A stretch of DNA of 64,000 nt from Methanobrevibacter sp. (GTDB lineage: Archaea; Methanobacteriota; Methanobacteria; Methanobacteriales; Methanobacteriaceae). Positions 15,549-26,366 of the stretch are shown here, piece after piece. The DNA lies in the NCBI RefSeq assembly GCF_017409525.1, contig NZ_JAFQSO010000012.1:231089-295088 (forward strand). The letters are read 5' to 3'. The position numbers and the translations under genes were made by a program. The notes under the pieces are model-generated. The model was not told the DNA's origin, searched no databases, and saw only the letters and a program-made list of their open reading frames with translations. Numbering within the stretch: position 1 is the first letter of the stretch; each line of letters starts with the position of its first letter.

Positions 15549-15842
15549 ATGGCTAGCGACAATAAAGTTCAAGAATATATCGACAGTTTAGAACAGGAAA
15601 AAATAATGATTGAAACTCATTTTGCAAATATGGAAAGAATGCTAAAGGACGATCCTAAATTAGACCAGCAAAAAGCATTCGGACTACTGTCTAACTTTCA
15701 CACATTAAATATTCAATATGAGCAATTATGTAATGACCTGATTACATTCCTCAGGATATTTAAGGATGATGAAAATGAAATCCGACTCTACAAAACCGAT
15801 GAGCTTGTAGAGCTATTGGAAGAGAAAGTTAATCAATTTTAG
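15549..15842 (+). CDS. Small helical protein of unknown function
   Basis: A 97-residue plus-strand protein (start MASDNKVQEYIDSLEQEK). GTGAT precedes ATG 15549, so I chose this over ATG 15540. It is almost wholly helical and charged, probably a short coiled coil (MIETHFANMERMLKDDPK). It is transcribed divergently from atwA across a short AT-rich promoter region and its end overlaps the convergent zinc-ribbon gene by a few bases. I do not recognise the family. Confidence 0.75.
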   Translation: MASDNKVQEYIDSLEQEKIMIETHFANMERMLKDDPKLDQQKAFGLLSNFHTLNIQYEQLCNDLITFLRIFKDDENEIRLYKTDELVELLEEKVNQF

Positions 15843-16375
15843 CTATTATAGAAAATTGATACACTATCATGGCCACCTGTAGTTGAGTTTTCAGCTACAA
15901 CTTCACCATTTCTTAAAAGTTGGATTTTAATTTCTCCTTCGCCGCTTAATTTTTGGGCATTTATCTTTACATTATCCCATGCAGCGCAATTAAGTGTAAA
16001 TGTATTTTCACCAGAACCTGATTTTCCAACCAAATAGTCCGGATCACCCATTTCAGCATACCAAGTACCATTGTATGAAATTACAACTTGATATGGATGG
16101 GAAGATGCCTGTTGCTGACTTCCATCATCGTAAATAACATTTAATGACTCATTATTTGAAGGTTGGGAATTATTATAAATAAAGGAAAATAATAACAAAG
16201 CAACAATAATAATACCCAAAACTATTAATATTTTTTTACCCAATCCTACATTCCATCTGCCAGTATTGGTCTTTTTAGGTTTAGTACTTTTATTGCTGGA
16301 AAGTAGGTATGCGCAATTATCACAATAAACAGATGAGGATGCATTTTCATATCCGCATCTTGGACATTTTACCAT
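15839..16375 (-). CDS. Zinc-ribbon membrane-anchored protein
   Basis: A 178-residue protein with an N-terminal zinc ribbon (CPRCGYENASSSVYCDNC, residues 4-21), a basic linker, one transmembrane helix at about residues 48-66 (ILIVLGIIIVALLLFSFIY) and an extracytoplasmic beta-rich domain of about 100 residues (YQVVISYNGTWYAEMGD). Similar architecture is common in Methanobrevibacter. The outside domain may bind a ligand or cell-wall material; no function is assigned. Confidence 0.82.
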   Translation of the reverse strand: MVKCPRCGYENASSSVYCDNCAYLLSSNKSTKPKKTNTGRWNVGLGKKILIVLGIIIVALLLFSFIYNNSQPSNNESLNVIYDDGSQQQASSHPYQVVISYNGTWYAEMGDPDYLVGKSGSGENTFTLNCAAWDNVKINAQKLSGEGEIKIQLLRNGEVVAENSTTGGHDSVSIFYNS

Positions 16376-16474
16376 AAATTAATACCTTTCAATATTTCTT
16401 ATGAAAACTTTTAAAAATACTTATATTTAAATGTAATGGAAAATGAGTGGTTTTTTCTATAACTTAATTTAAGA

Positions 16475-18226
16475 TTAGTGATAATAATTATAGACATTTT
16501 CAGCCGTTTTTTGATTCATACCCTCTATTTTAGCTAAATCAGATATTGATGCCTTTTTAATATTATCTATTGTGCCAAATTCTTTTAAAAGATTCATCTT
16601 CCTTTTTTTGCCAATTCCAGCAATATCATCAAGTGAAGAGGCTGATATATCCTTACTACGGAGTTTTCTATGATATGTAATTGCAAAGCGATGGGATTCA
16701 TCCCTCACCTGCTGAAGCAAATGCAATGCCTTATTGTTTTTAGGAATGATGATAGGTCGCTTTGAGTTTGGGACATATATCTCTTCGAATTCCTTTGCAA
16801 GACCGATAATCGGTATATGAGTAAGATTCAATTCATCCAACACTCCGCAGGCCATGCCCAACTGTCCTTTGCCTCCATCGATGACAATGAGGTCCGGTTC
16901 TGGGTCCCTATCCACCATTTTTAATCTTCGGGTCAGCAATTCCTCCATCATGGCAAAATCGTTAGGACCGGGAGTTTCCATTTTGAAATGTTTATACCTT
17001 TTTTTATTGGGTTTTCCGTCCTGAAATGAAACCTTAGAACCGACTGCAAACTTGCCTGAAATATTACTTATATCATATCCTTCTATAACATGAGGCAACT
17101 TTTCAAGTTTTAGGTATTTCTTAAGTTCGATCAATGCAGATTCCATCTTTTTCTTTTGGTGTTTAATAATTTCAGCATTTTTACGGGCCATTTTGACAAG
17201 ACGCAACTTGACACCTTTTTGAGGAACTTTAATGTGAACCTTATTTCCCCTTAAATCGCTTAGCCATTCCTCCAGCAATCCTTTCTCATCAATGTCTTCA
17301 TCCAAAATAATCTGCTTTGGAACATGCCTGTTATATCCATAATACTGCTGTATAAATGCAAACATGATCTCAGAGGCGGAATCATATTGGGATGCGCTCA
17401 TCAAAAAGTCATCCTGGCCAACAATCTTGCCGTTTCTTATGGGCATTATGATAACTACAACCTCGTCCTCATCCTGAGCGATAGCTATTACATCCTGGTC
17501 CAAATCATCGTCCACCAAATCAACGAACTGCTTTTCCATAATCTCCTCAATGGAAGCAATCTGGTCTCTTAAGACAGCGGCTTTCTCAAACTCCTCATTG
17601 TCTGCAGCCGCCATCATTTCACTCTTGAGATTCCTTACGATGGCAGAATACTTGCCCTGGAAAAACAAGTCAATCTTATTTATGATTTCAGAGTATTCCT
17701 CTTGTGAGATATTGCCGTCGCAAGGCGCATAGCATAAATCAATTTGGGAATTTAAACATGGCCCGTCCATGTTTCGGCAAGTCCTGATTTTAAATAATGA
17801 CTTTAAAAATTTCACCGTTTGCTTGACTGAACCCACATCAGTAAACGGACCGTAATAGATTCCGTTTTTAGTAATGTTTCTTGTAATCAGCAGCCTTGGA
17901 AACTTCTCATCGGTAATCTTTACATATGGATACCTCTTATCATCCTTCAGTTGTACATTATATCTGGGACGATGCTTCTTTATCAAGTTTGCTTCAAGAA
18001 TTAAGGCCTCCTTTTCGGAATTGGTGACGATATATTCCAAGCTGTGAAAATGGCTCATCAGAATTTGAGTCTTTGGCCTGTCTAGCTTTTCTCGAAAATA
18101 AGACTTTACCCTTTTTATAAGATTTTTAGCCTTGCCGATGTAGATAATGGTGTCTTCCTTATCCCTCATGATATAGACGCCGGGCTTATTGGGCAAGTTA
18201 TCCGGAGATTTGACTTTTGTAGACAT
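16475..18226 (-). CDS. uvrC: UvrABC excinuclease subunit C
   Basis: A ~583-residue nucleotide-excision repair endonuclease. It has the N-terminal GIY-YIG nuclease (KPGVYIMRDKEDTIIYIGKAKN), a UvrB-binding segment near residue 205 (AVLRDQIASIEEIMEKQ), the RNase H-like domain (EGYDISNISG; DLIVIDGGKGQL) and C-terminal helix-hairpin-helix motifs. UvrB/UvrA are bacterial-type genes that some methanogens acquired. GGTGAG precedes ATG 18226. It directly follows the giant helicase gene. Confidence 0.95.
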   Translation of the reverse strand: MSTKVKSPDNLPNKPGVYIMRDKEDTIIYIGKAKNLIKRVKSYFREKLDRPKTQILMSHFHSLEYIVTNSEKEALILEANLIKKHRPRYNVQLKDDKRYPYVKITDEKFPRLLITRNITKNGIYYGPFTDVGSVKQTVKFLKSLFKIRTCRNMDGPCLNSQIDLCYAPCDGNISQEEYSEIINKIDLFFQGKYSAIVRNLKSEMMAAADNEEFEKAAVLRDQIASIEEIMEKQFVDLVDDDLDQDVIAIAQDEDEVVVIIMPIRNGKIVGQDDFLMSASQYDSASEIMFAFIQQYYGYNRHVPKQIILDEDIDEKGLLEEWLSDLRGNKVHIKVPQKGVKLRLVKMARKNAEIIKHQKKKMESALIELKKYLKLEKLPHVIEGYDISNISGKFAVGSKVSFQDGKPNKKRYKHFKMETPGPNDFAMMEELLTRRLKMVDRDPEPDLIVIDGGKGQLGMACGVLDELNLTHIPIIGLAKEFEEIYVPNSKRPIIIPKNNKALHLLQQVRDESHRFAITYHRKLRSKDISASSLDDIAGIGKKRKMNLLKEFGTIDNIKKASISDLAKIEGMNQKTAENVYNYYH

Positions 18227-18235
18227 AAATCTCAC

Positions 18236-21200
18236 CTAATTAAGTTCAACATAATCATTGACAATTTTAACGCGATTGTTTGCAATCATCAAGTCCAACA
18301 CACCGTTGATTCTGGAAGCGGTCTTTTTGGATGTGGATTTAAATCCAAAATTACGTGAGGTTTCTTTAGCTATCTGTTTGGTGGTAACATCAGACTTATG
18401 AATTAAAACTAGTTCGATGCTTTTTGCAATTTCCTCATCGGATATCAATTCAATATTCGGCTTGTCCCTTTTTCTGACAATAACATTATTGTTTGAAGCA
18501 TCATATAGGAAATCACCAATTCTAATAATGTCTCCTGACTTTTCAGATTCATCAATAGCCCTGTTGACAGTCTTTTTCAAGTTAGAGCCTGCCCGTTTGA
18601 TATTGCAGCTGGATTTAACCCTGTTGGTCAGTTCTTTAACATGTATAGGCCCTTCAATATCCACAATGTTGTTGATTGATTTGGATACATTGGCAATCGG
18701 TTGGGAATATAAATCCTCTTGAGAGGATAGGCCAATGTCTGTGGCTTCAACATAACCTATTATTTCATCTTCAAGTTTTCTTTTGCCCGGAAGCTTTTTA
18801 TCATCAAATGCTTTTAGCTTATTGTTATTCTGGAATCTTTCCTTTTCGATTTCCTTGTAATCATCATTGGCCGTTTTAATAATGTCTTCCAAAGCTTGAT
18901 CTTTAAGTTCTTCACGCCTATGCTGCTCGTTGACAGTGACAATAACATCATCATCACTAGCTATTTCTTTTTCAAGCCTTTCTCTCATTAGCTCTTCGCT
19001 GATTCTTTGCTCTTCTTTTTCAGCGAAAGTCATTTCCTCTTCCATTTGAATAATCTTGTCAGAGTCATCGTCACTCGGCCTTGACAAGTAATCCTCAGGA
19101 TTGTACTCTTCAGTCCTATCCACAACAGAGACATAATCGATTTGGGTCGGGTTTTCGATTTCATTTAGTGATTTGTTAATGTACTGCATGTCCTTTTTAA
19201 TGCCCCTTATTGAATCTTTAAGGGACTTGCTTTTATGGTCTTTATAATAAACATTATTTTTTCTTAAAGGATTTGTAACGTCATTCGCTCCTTTAAAGTA
19301 CATGTCATCCTCATAAGCTTCAGGTGTTTCCTTTTGATTATCATCAGGGATGTCTAAATTTTCATTTTCGATTTCCCTGCTCTCATAATCCGGAATACTC
19401 TCCTTAGAAGTAATGCCTTCATCTTCAGGAATATCTGCATCAACGCTTTCAATCTCCTCATCCACATAATGATTGCCTATGCTTTCCTCGCCAATTCTTT
19501 GATTATCGTCAAAAATCTCATTCATGAATTCACTCATTGCATTATCGATTACCCTAGTTGCCTCTTCATGAAGTTCATCATATTCGTCATTGTCCAAATC
19601 AGGCAATGTGTCTGTAAATATATTTAGCTCTTCATCCTCCTGTTCGAAATCCCTTTTTGGAGTTGGCCTTTCAAGCGGAATGTCATCTGCATCACCTGTT
19701 ATGATTTCCGCCTCAACGACAAATTCGTCTTCAGGGGCTGGCTTGTGTGATTGGATGTCATCCTCTTCATCGATGATTTCTCCCCTTAAAGTCTCTATAA
19801 TTTCAGGCTCCAATTTAGATTCACCGCTGACAACATCGGAAATAATTGACTTGACGAAATCTGTTCTTTTAGATTTGACTTTGGCCTGGTGGACCTCACC
19901 GACTTGAGAGGTGTTTTCACTTTCCAAATCGACATTCTCCTCTTCAAAGCTAGAAGGTTCCTCTTTGCTGTAATCAGCATCCTCATCTTTAAAGCTTGAA
20001 GGCTCGTCATTAGTATGGTCCACATATATATAATCATCATCAGAACCCAAATCAACATTATCTGATTTAGCCGGTCCCTCATCATTAACGCTTTGAGAAT
20101 CAAAACTGGCATCTTCTTTTGCAGGAATGTCCTCACTTCCCAAATCATATTCATCACTTGAATTTAGATTTTCTTCACGGGAAACATTCTCTTTTTCTAA
20201 ATCCCCACCTGATTTTAAATTGACCTTATCCTTGAAAATTGGACCTCTAGTTTTTTTGTCTTTAATTTCGCTTTCAGGAGCATCCTCTCTAGAAGCTATG
20301 TCATCATCAGCTTTTATCTCTTCATGAGCAACATAATCCTCAATATCGAATTCATCTTCCTTAATGTCTTCAGATGATTCATCATTGCTGTGGTCTACAT
20401 AAATGTAATCATCATCAGAACCCAAATCCACATTATCTGATTTAGCCGGTTCATCTTCATTAGATTCAGATTCATCCTTCTTAATATCGCTTGCAATGTC
20501 TTCTTTAATATTCTCATCCAAATCAGAATCATTACCTAAATCCTTACCGAATTTAAGTGTTGAGAAAATGGAATCCTTGTCAGACTCATCATCAGAATCA
20601 TGTTTAAATTTAGACTTTATTTTTTGAGCCCATGACTTTGAAGTGGAATCGTCTTTTTCATCCGCATAATCCTTATCTTCTTCCCATACTTCAGCATTGT
20701 CTTCAGGGGAAACGCCTTCATCAGATTCCCACACTTCTGCATCATCATTTTGACTGGTAGGTTCCTCCTGTGATTCCCACACTTCAGAATCATCATTGCT
20801 TTCATCGGATTTTACATCATTATCTATATTAACATCACTGGCTTCATCAGGTTTGTTTGCATCATCGTTTAACTGTTCGGATGCATTTTCATCACTAGCT
20901 TTATCTAATGAGTCTCCATCAACAAATTCTGAAGGGTCGCTAGCATAATCTGTTTTCTCATCGCTTTCATTTATGGTTACGAATTCAGATGGGGCGGGCT
21001 TTTCGACATTACTCTCATTTTCGACCTTTTCATCTTCTTTTTCAAATAACTCTGACGGATCCATCGCGCTAACGTCGATTGGTTTTTCTAAAACATCTCC
21101 CTCATCGACCTTTTCGACTTCTACAAAATCGCTTGGACCTATATCTTCAGGATTTACTTCCTCATCATTTTCTTCTTGAGCTTGCCTTTCAGCTTCTTCT

Positions 21201-24200
21201 CTTTCACGAGCTAAACGCAATTCTTCTGCTTTTTTCTCAGCTTCCAATCTTCTTTTCTCAGCTAATTGTTTAGCTTCTTCGGATTTGCGCTTTTCCTCTT
21301 CCCTAGTCTTCTTAATTGATTTTTCAACAAAGTCCAAAAGTTTTTTTCGACCCAAATCCCTGTTCCTATACCAATCTGTGGACCATAAATGATAAAGTTT
21401 CCATCCAAGGCCGGTCAATACCTGCTCACGGAGCCTGTCCCTATCACGGGCCACTTTGCTTGAGGAATACATCTTTCCATCAGTGGTGATTCCCAATATG
21501 TATTTTCCAGGATTCTCATCATCGACAATAGCCAGATCAACTCTGAAACCAGCGCATCCTATTTGCCTGTCTACCTGGTATCCTTTTTCCTCTAAGAAGC
21601 TAGCTATCACATCTTCAAACGGTTCTTTTAAATATGAGTCAGAGCTGTTGGTTCCTAAAGTCAGATTTTCAGCATATTCAAGGAATTCCTTTAAGGATTT
21701 AACACCATACGGAGGATTTGCTGTTAAATTCATGTCATAAGCTTTGAAATTTGAAAATACCACACATTTTTCTCTTGCACGTGTGATTAGAACATTCAAA
21801 CGTCTTTCTCCACCATCCTGATTTAAAGGACCGAAATTGAGAGACATCTTTCCGTCCTGGTCGAACCCATAACCTACACTGATTAATATGACATCCCTTT
21901 CATCCCCCTGAATTGTTTCAAGGTTTTTGACAAAGAAACGCTCTTCCCTATTATCAGAGAACAAAGGTTCAAATTCAGGTCTTTCCTTACGTTTAACTTC
22001 CAGGGCTTCCAATATTGCATTTTTCTGAGCGACGGAAAATGTTCCAACACCCAAACTTTTTGATTCGCCATACTTTTCAAAATGATTGAATATTTCATCT
22101 GCAACGTCCTGTGCTTCGAGAGGGTTTGCAGATGATGAACCCCTATGGTATGCAGTATTTGGATTATAATGGAATTTCAAACCGAGTTCAGGGTCATTGT
22201 GTGACGGAGACGGATAGACCAATAAATCATCGTCATAGAATTCCCTGTTTGAAACGGTAATCAAAGACTCATGGCGGGAACGGTAGTGCCACTTAAGCAT
22301 CTTAACCGGGAATGACAGTTTGCATAAATGAAGGATGCTTTCCATATCCAGTGATGTTGCCTCTTCCTCATCACTGTCGGCATCAGACATCTGATCAAAA
22401 AATGAAGTTGGAGGCAATTGCTGTGTATCGCCCATCACGACAGCTGTTTTACCTCTCATGAAAGCCCCAAGGGCATCTTCCGGTTTAACTTGACTTGCTT
22501 CATCAAAAATGACAACATCAAATTGCAATTCCTCATTTGTCGGGTCCAGATATTGTGCAATGGATAGTGGGGACATCATAAAACAAGGCTTGATTTGTTT
22601 TATCATTCCACCAGCCCTTTCCAGAAGTTTTCTCACCGGCATGTGTCCGCTTTTTCTTGTAAACTCACCTGCAAGTATCTTGGCTTGAGGATTTTCGGTC
22701 CCTCCGAAAATCTTAGGGATATTGCTGTTTAGCTTATGGAAAATTCTTTTACGGTTTAAAGAAAGGATTTTCTTATCCAAATCCTTAAATTCGCGAATTC
22801 TATTTTCATGGAGTTCCCCAACAAATGTTGCCAATTCCTGATTTTGAACAAATAATATGTTTAAGAGTGAATCTGCGAAGTTTCCATCAACCAATGCTTC
22901 GATATCTTCTTTTTTAATGTTTCTTTTTTCTATTGGATCTACGAACATTTTTGCATTGGACGATTTAAGCGCATTTTTTGTATTCAGGTATTGGGACCAA
23001 AGATGAAGGCTTGAAAGCTGGCCTCTCCAATTGTAAAGCTGTTCCTGCCATGCCTCAAAAGTCACATCACCTGTTTCCCTTTTAAAGATAAGCTTGCTTC
23101 TTGGATTCAATTTGTCTTTAAGCTTTGAGAGAACACGGACAAATTCCTCGCCCGCATCAATATATTCTGCAAGGTCCCTTTCCGGTTTAATGTCAAACAG
23201 GTCCTTGCTCATAAGGTCAATGGTGTTTTCGGAAAATGTTCCTTCACGCACAAGGGCTGTGAATTCGCTCATCCAACGGGCAATGGCTTTCAAATCATCA
23301 GGATTTGCATTTAAGTGCCAATATCCTCCGAAATACTTTTTGCCTAATGCCTCATTAGCTTCAAGAGTCTTTCTCATTTTGATTATTGCTTTTGCCTCTT
23401 GCAGATCTTTTATAATTTCATCAATGCTTCCACTGACCGGATATGCGTAATACCTTTCGACAAGCTCTATATGCTGCTTGTTGTTAAAGAATCTGAATTT
23501 CTTGTTGGAAATGTTTCTTAATTCATAGATTAATCCGTCAATATCTGCCTGATAAATGCTTTGATTGAACTTGTTTAAGCTTTTGGAATATTTCTGATAT
23601 TTTTCAAGCTCATTGATTAGCTTATATGCATCATCATTGTTGCTGTTCCATGCTCCTGACTTCAATATGCTTCCATCGATTAGTTCCGCATTCTGAGATT
23701 TTATAATTTCAAATGCTGAAAGCGAATTTTGAAACTCATTTAGGGTATCTGGCTTTTTAATTCCGTAAATGTCATAGACTCTTCCACGCTCAACAAGGAA
23801 ATTATCCAAGGAATGCAGTGAATCGTTAATCAGCATTTCAATTTCCCTTAAATCAGCAGGAAGCAAACTCTTTGGAGAGCATTTGCTCCAAGGATTTTCT
23901 TTGGAGATTGTCTGATACAGTTCAGCCAGGTTCTCTAAAGCTATTTTCATATCATCCAGGTCTTTCAGGGAAACATATTCCGGATTTTCAAATCTTACCA
24001 ACGGCATTATCTCATTTTTTCGAGCGAAATGGTCATCGGCAGATTCCTTCATTCCATACAACTGGAACGGGGATAGGTTAACCGCAAATGCGGGTTCATG
24101 AATAATTTGAGAGTAATCATCCAGTTGACGGCGCAAGGTTTCCAGTTTGCGAATGGTCTGGTCAATGTTCAATGGGTCCTGAGCGCGCACATTGGTTGCC

Positions 24201-25348
24201 TTTTGCAAATCCTTGAGGAATTTCTTACGCCTGGTCTTATGCGAATGCAGTTCCAGTACGAACTTGCCAAGGCCCACTCCTGTTAGCCTGTCTTTTACAA
24301 CATCGAGTGCCGCCATCTTTTCTGATACGAATAAAACTGATTTGCCCTCTGCAAGCAACTCGGCAATTAGATTTACGATTGTCTGTGATTTACCGGTTCC
24401 AGGCGGACCCTCTACAACCAGATTGCGCCCTGCCTTGACATCCTGAATCGCTGCAATCTGTGATGAATCGGCATCCAAAACCTGATACATGCTCCTGTAT
24501 TCAAGCTGGGAGTCAATGTCTTCTTCCCTGAATGCTTCCTGACTATTTTTTGCAGGGTTGAAAATAGCTTGTATCAATTCGTTTTTGGTTAAATCTACAT
24601 TGTCTGCCCATGCTTCAGGGTTTAAATCATTATACATTACAAATTTAGTAAAACTAAAGAAACCTAAAGCCACATTGCTGTTTACTTCCCATCCGTCCAT
24701 TCTGCTGACTGCACGGCGGACGCTTGAAATATAATGGTCAATGACTTCACCATATCTCTTGAATTCAAAATCGGGGAGCTCAATGCCAGCTTCCAATAAT
24801 TTGGCTTTAAGTGAAATATTTGTTTGAATATCCTCTCCAGTCCATTCAAGGTTGAATGACTCTCCAACCTTTTTCCTCTCCATTGCAACTGGAATCAACA
24901 CCAAAGGGGCATTGTTCTTCTGCTTAGGCTTGGATTTGTCTTTCCATTGCAAAAATCCAACTGCCAAATACAGGATATTGTAACCCTGCTCTTGAAGCAT
25001 TGTCTTAGCCTGGTTATTTATGTAATATAATCTCTTTTGAAGTTCCTTTGGGGTCAAGTCAGTGGCCAACTTCTTGTCGCCTTCCGAAAAGATTGATATG
25101 TCAAATGGAATGTGGTCCCATACTGAGGATTTGTCTTCCTTTTTGTCTTTCTTATTTGCCACAAAATACATTTTGTTTTCTTGCAGGACCAATGTCTGGA
25201 AAAGATTTATAGGAGATTGATTTACTATAGTGATAGTTTTTGCTCTTGTCTTGAAGTTAAGAAGCTGATTTCTTAAGGTTAAATCCAAAAGCTCCTTACG
25301 TAAGTTTTTAAATTCCTTCTCGATTATATTAGTTGATTTGTTTATCAT
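18236..25348 (-). CDS. Giant DUF4011-type SF1 helicase/nuclease with long acidic insert
   Basis: A 2,370-residue protein. An N-terminal DUF4011-like region (KELLDLTLRNQLLNFKTRA) precedes SF1 helicase motifs: Walker A VVEGPPGTGKSQTIVNLI near residue 315, IFDEASQVKPEDALGAF near 950, and ETIQGDERDVILISVGYG near 1150. A Vsr-like nuclease domain follows at about 1240-1330 (GYQVDRQIGCAGFRVDLAI). A charged coiled coil leads into ~750 highly acidic residues with imperfect repeats (AEVWESDEG; SDNVDLGSDDDYIYVDH twice). The end (about 2200-2370) resembles the C-terminal DUF3320-type module. Related helicase-nucleases have been linked to genome defence, but the role here is unproven. Confidence 0.88.
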   Translation of the reverse strand: MINKSTNIIEKEFKNLRKELLDLTLRNQLLNFKTRAKTITIVNQSPINLFQTLVLQENKMYFVANKKDKKEDKSSVWDHIPFDISIFSEGDKKLATDLTPKELQKRLYYINNQAKTMLQEQGYNILYLAVGFLQWKDKSKPKQKNNAPLVLIPVAMERKKVGESFNLEWTGEDIQTNISLKAKLLEAGIELPDFEFKRYGEVIDHYISSVRRAVSRMDGWEVNSNVALGFFSFTKFVMYNDLNPEAWADNVDLTKNELIQAIFNPAKNSQEAFREEDIDSQLEYRSMYQVLDADSSQIAAIQDVKAGRNLVVEGPPGTGKSQTIVNLIAELLAEGKSVLFVSEKMAALDVVKDRLTGVGLGKFVLELHSHKTRRKKFLKDLQKATNVRAQDPLNIDQTIRKLETLRRQLDDYSQIIHEPAFAVNLSPFQLYGMKESADDHFARKNEIMPLVRFENPEYVSLKDLDDMKIALENLAELYQTISKENPWSKCSPKSLLPADLREIEMLINDSLHSLDNFLVERGRVYDIYGIKKPDTLNEFQNSLSAFEIIKSQNAELIDGSILKSGAWNSNNDDAYKLINELEKYQKYSKSLNKFNQSIYQADIDGLIYELRNISNKKFRFFNNKQHIELVERYYAYPVSGSIDEIIKDLQEAKAIIKMRKTLEANEALGKKYFGGYWHLNANPDDLKAIARWMSEFTALVREGTFSENTIDLMSKDLFDIKPERDLAEYIDAGEEFVRVLSKLKDKLNPRSKLIFKRETGDVTFEAWQEQLYNWRGQLSSLHLWSQYLNTKNALKSSNAKMFVDPIEKRNIKKEDIEALVDGNFADSLLNILFVQNQELATFVGELHENRIREFKDLDKKILSLNRKRIFHKLNSNIPKIFGGTENPQAKILAGEFTRKSGHMPVRKLLERAGGMIKQIKPCFMMSPLSIAQYLDPTNEELQFDVVIFDEASQVKPEDALGAFMRGKTAVVMGDTQQLPPTSFFDQMSDADSDEEEATSLDMESILHLCKLSFPVKMLKWHYRSRHESLITVSNREFYDDDLLVYPSPSHNDPELGLKFHYNPNTAYHRGSSSANPLEAQDVADEIFNHFEKYGESKSLGVGTFSVAQKNAILEALEVKRKERPEFEPLFSDNREERFFVKNLETIQGDERDVILISVGYGFDQDGKMSLNFGPLNQDGGERRLNVLITRAREKCVVFSNFKAYDMNLTANPPYGVKSLKEFLEYAENLTLGTNSSDSYLKEPFEDVIASFLEEKGYQVDRQIGCAGFRVDLAIVDDENPGKYILGITTDGKMYSSSKVARDRDRLREQVLTGLGWKLYHLWSTDWYRNRDLGRKKLLDFVEKSIKKTREEEKRKSEEAKQLAEKRRLEAEKKAEELRLAREREEAERQAQEENDEEVNPEDIGPSDFVEVEKVDEGDVLEKPIDVSAMDPSELFEKEDEKVENESNVEKPAPSEFVTINESDEKTDYASDPSEFVDGDSLDKASDENASEQLNDDANKPDEASDVNIDNDVKSDESNDDSEVWESQEEPTSQNDDAEVWESDEGVSPEDNAEVWEEDKDYADEKDDSTSKSWAQKIKSKFKHDSDDESDKDSIFSTLKFGKDLGNDSDLDENIKEDIASDIKKDESESNEDEPAKSDNVDLGSDDDYIYVDHSNDESSEDIKEDEFDIEDYVAHEEIKADDDIASREDAPESEIKDKKTRGPIFKDKVNLKSGGDLEKENVSREENLNSSDEYDLGSEDIPAKEDASFDSQSVNDEGPAKSDNVDLGSDDDYIYVDHTNDEPSSFKDEDADYSKEEPSSFEEENVDLESENTSQVGEVHQAKVKSKRTDFVKSIISDVVSGESKLEPEIIETLRGEIIDEEDDIQSHKPAPEDEFVVEAEIITGDADDIPLERPTPKRDFEQEDEELNIFTDTLPDLDNDEYDELHEEATRVIDNAMSEFMNEIFDDNQRIGEESIGNHYVDEEIESVDADIPEDEGITSKESIPDYESREIENENLDIPDDNQKETPEAYEDDMYFKGANDVTNPLRKNNVYYKDHKSKSLKDSIRGIKKDMQYINKSLNEIENPTQIDYVSVVDRTEEYNPEDYLSRPSDDDSDKIIQMEEEMTFAEKEEQRISEELMRERLEKEIASDDDVIVTVNEQHRREELKDQALEDIIKTANDDYKEIEKERFQNNNKLKAFDDKKLPGKRKLEDEIIGYVEATDIGLSSQEDLYSQPIANVSKSINNIVDIEGPIHVKELTNRVKSSCNIKRAGSNLKKTVNRAIDESEKSGDIIRIGDFLYDASNNNVIVRKRDKPNIELISDEEIAKSIELVLIHKSDVTTKQIAKETSRNFGFKSTSKKTASRINGVLDLMIANNRVKIVNDYVELN

Positions 25349-25508
25349 GATGACCCTTTGTAGTGTTTAAAAAATTCAATATACATATATAATTATTATA
25401 ATATATATTAATAAAGTTTTCTAAAAGTTATTAAAATTGATTAAAAGCAATGAAAAAATAATAAAATAATGATTAAATGATGAAACAGAGATTATTTTTG
25501 TAAAAAGA

Positions 25509-26333
25509 TTATTCTTTGCTATTGAATGGTCCGAAGTTTTCTATTTTTCGGCTAGCTATCAAAGAAGCGAAATCACCCGCTTGCTTTTGAGTATTGCCCA
25601 ATAATCTTTGAGAAACATAGGCCGCCATATACGTATCTCCACAACCTGTCGTATCCACAACATTATCACACTTTACGGCCTTGATTTTGATTTCCGAATC
25701 CGAAACTATCCTAGAGCCGTGAGAACCGTTGGTTATCACCATCTCATCTACATCAAAGCCCTGACCAATCATGGTTGATTCCGCCTCATCCAAAAATATT
25801 GCAGAAACACCTCGTAAAACATTGGCCATCTCGTCAAAATCACTTAATTTTATAGTGTAATTGTCATTTACTTTAATGTCGGGAACTCTTAAAAATCCCT
25901 GAATTGAGGTGAAGATCGGAACGTCGAAAGTTTTTAGATATTCCATGGTCTCCTGCGGAAAATCATAATGGTTCAATGGATTTATTACAAACCCCTCAAC
26001 ATCAACATCCTCCAGAATACCTTCCAAATCACTCTTTAGGATTGGAATCTGGGCGAAGTTGCTTGATTGTTCCCGGATATCCGGATTATTCTTAAACGGA
26101 TATCTGTTTATGAAATAATGAGTATCATCCTTTAAGATTACCTTAACCTTATCCGAATTTGGAAACTCTTCTACTAATTCTTCATCCGAGCAGTTTACGA
26201 CAGCCATGTAATCATCAAAAAACTCTTCATAAACAAATGATTGAAAATAGGTTGCTCCACCAGTTTTATGAGATTCAACATCACCGATAATCACCAAATC
26301 CCTTGTAACCGGTCCAATAACAACAAGCGTCAT
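25509..26333 (-). CDS. PfkB-family carbohydrate/nucleoside kinase
   Basis: A 274-residue ribokinase-fold protein: GPVTRDLVIIGDVESHKTGG near the start and the catalytic anion-hole motif DTTGCGDTYMAAYV near residue 230. The substrate is not deducible; archaeal relatives act on ribose, nucleosides or sugar phosphates. The gene stands alone on the minus strand, upstream of the helicase gene and 33 bp downstream of the CDF transporter gene. Confidence 0.88.
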   Translation of the reverse strand: MTLVVIGPVTRDLVIIGDVESHKTGGATYFQSFVYEEFFDDYMAVVNCSDEELVEEFPNSDKVKVILKDDTHYFINRYPFKNNPDIREQSSNFAQIPILKSDLEGILEDVDVEGFVINPLNHYDFPQETMEYLKTFDVPIFTSIQGFLRVPDIKVNDNYTIKLSDFDEMANVLRGVSAIFLDEAESTMIGQGFDVDEMVITNGSHGSRIVSDSEIKIKAVKCDNVVDTTGCGDTYMAAYVSQRLLGNTQKQAGDFASLIASRKIENFGPFNSKE

Positions 26334-26366
26334 AAGAATGAATATGGTTTAATAGAATATAAAACT

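Noticed and set aside
19590..21273. Several long ORFs opposite the acidic region of the giant helicase
   Set aside because: Repetitive Asp/Glu/Ser codons read backwards give long Ser/Phe-rich open frames; composition alone explains them.
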